A stretch of DNA of 14,615 nt from an uncultured Prevotella sp. (GTDB lineage: Bacteria; Bacteroidota; Bacteroidia; Bacteroidales; Bacteroidaceae). Within the stretch, counting starts at the first letter, position 1; the number at the start of each line of letters is the position of its first letter. Both the position numbers and the translations under genes were made by a program. Shown piece after piece: positions 13,735 through 14,615 of this stretch. The stretch spans positions 1 to 14,615 of the forward strand of contig URJQ01000078.1 of assembly GCA_900548195.1 (NCBI GenBank), given 5' to 3'. A model generated the notes under the pieces. It saw only the letters and a program-made list of their open reading frames with translations. It was not told the DNA's origin and ran no database searches.

Positions 13735-14615
13735 TTACTTCCACAGCGACTCTTCCTCCCAATGGGCAGGAAAGCCCATCAGTCGAGTGCTGACAGAAGG
13801 ATGCTTTTCAAGCTTTGCTTTGAAATCAGCTACAAAGGTATTCTTGGGATAGATGCTATTCAGCCAATAAGTAATACAACACAGTTGGGGATAGATGGTC
13901 TCTTGGCGAAAGGAGAAATCGGAAATCCAATCTTGTGGCATTCTCCTTGGAGTCTGAGGCTTGACAGGGAATCGACGGTTCCAAACTCTGGAGTGATGGG
14001 CGCAATAATTGCGCAACGCCACCAATGTCTCCATCCAACTCTTCAGAAACTTATGGTGGTTCAGACCGAACTCACGAGCTACTTGGTGCTTGGCAGTGGC
14101 ATCCCTGAAATTGCCGAACAGCTTGGAAAGCGTGCCAAACGAGACAACCTCCAAAGTCTTCCATACAGGAGGTAGGTCTGGCTCTGCATATTTCAGGAAA
14201 TGCTCTGTAATGAACTCTTCACGAGAACGCTTCACCTCGGTACGGATATGTTCCAAGTTAGAGTGGAAGAAGTCGGGATTGCTGGCAAGGCTTTCATCCA
14301 TAAACCAAAATGCCCCAAAGGTCGGCGTGAAGTGCTTGATGATTTTCGTGCGGATGGCAACCTCAATGGTTTGGATGGCGGAAAACAACAAGGCTTTGAG
14401 TTCCTTGTCAAAGTAATAATAATCCAAAATCTCGGAGAAATGACAATTCTCCTTGAACTGGTGTGTGGTATGGTCAGCTTCCATATATCGCCAATAATCA
14501 GCCAAGCGAAAATAGCTGATGACATCCAAGGCTTCTCTTGCCTGACTCTCATCTTCGACAATCAGTCCTCGTTGTCTGAGAATGCTGATTTGTTCCGCTG
14601 TAGTTATGGCTTGCT
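13735..14615 (-). CDS. Abi_2 family (AbiD/AbiF-like) abortive-infection protein, N-terminus beyond the window
   Basis: The frame is open to the window edge; 292 residues are visible. The true start is probably a few codons outside, because the visible N-terminus QAITTAEQISILRQRGLIVE is already typical of the start of this family. The TTG at 14529 is therefore not the start. The N-terminal part continues with ISYFRLADYWRYME, and the C-terminal part holds the HEPN RNase signature R-x4-H in ALRNYCAHHSRVWNR (Arg codon near 14013, His near 13998). Abi_2 proteins are known as phage-exclusion factors; HEPN proteins cut RNA and cause dormancy or death on infection. The flanking ORFs are not other classic defence genes. 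Some AbiF relatives are reported to work with a noncoding RNA, which here might lie past the window edge or in the 13405-13640 transcript. Confidence 0.88.
   Translation of the reverse strand, partial: QAITTAEQISILRQRGLIVEDESQAREALDVISYFRLADYWRYMEADHTTHQFKENCHFSEILDYYYFDKELKALLFSAIQTIEVAIRTKIIKHFTPTFGAFWFMDESLASNPDFFHSNLEHIRTEVKRSREEFITEHFLKYAEPDLPPVWKTLEVVSFGTLSKLFGNFRDATAKHQVAREFGLNHHKFLKSWMETLVALRNYCAHHSRVWNRRFPVKPQTPRRMPQDWISDFSFRQETIYPQLCCITYWLNSIYPKNTFVADFKAKLEKHPSVSTRLMGFPAHWEEESLWK

Overview
The window looks like a chromosomal segment of a Bacteroidales bacterium, most probably Prevotella/Segatella-like. This rests on the promoters, which follow the Bacteroidetes pattern (TTTG, 19-20 bp, TAnnTTTG) rather than -35/-10 boxes, on the absence of clear Shine-Dalgarno sites, on protein style (a TonB receptor with a degenerate LQEVTVQA box, a GNAT-nitrilase fusion, a 686-residue HtpG) and on AT-rich spacers full of hairpins. 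The genus is an inference.

Layout. Positions 1-294 hold the 3' half of an FMN riboswitch and a terminator, leading into a TonB-dependent receptor (295-2643), so the receptor is a candidate outer-membrane flavin/riboflavin importer. A hairpin-rich spacer precedes a family 2 glycosyltransferase (2962-3852). fabI (4025-4888) has its own consensus promoter. A 700-bp spacer then carries a terminator-like hairpin, a 22-bp tandem/inverted repeat cluster, a promoter and a folded leader. That leader precedes a GNAT-nitrilase fusion gene (5605-7134). htpG lies on the minus strand (7409-9469), followed further right by the RNase P RNA gene rnpB (about 9708-10118, minus). A three-gene minus-strand glycosyltransferase operon (13272 down to 10377) has two 19-nt gene overlaps and fits assembly of a surface glycan. 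At the right edge are a small promoter-driven 44-codon gene (13474-13608) and an Abi_2/AbiF-type HEPN abortive-infection protein that runs off the window (13735-14615).

The most unusual content is in the spacers. Four elements (2667-2794, 7142-7285, 7314-7404, 9558-9686) share one design: a central core containing YGCTTG in the same orientation, flanked by two complementary arms, each built of short tandem units in strict register. The units are 7 bp (AATAGGN) in two copies and 8 bp (GTTGTTTG/CAACYAAA) in the other two. Two more spacers (5195-5300 and 10208-10266) also combine tandem units (22 and 11 bp) with an inverted copy. I cannot assign these to a named family; they may be a dispersed hairpin element of this lineage and are the best candidate for something undescribed here.

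The genes do not form one pathway. They are mostly housekeeping genes (fabI, htpG, rnpB), envelope functions (receptor, four glycosyltransferases) and one defence gene at the edge.
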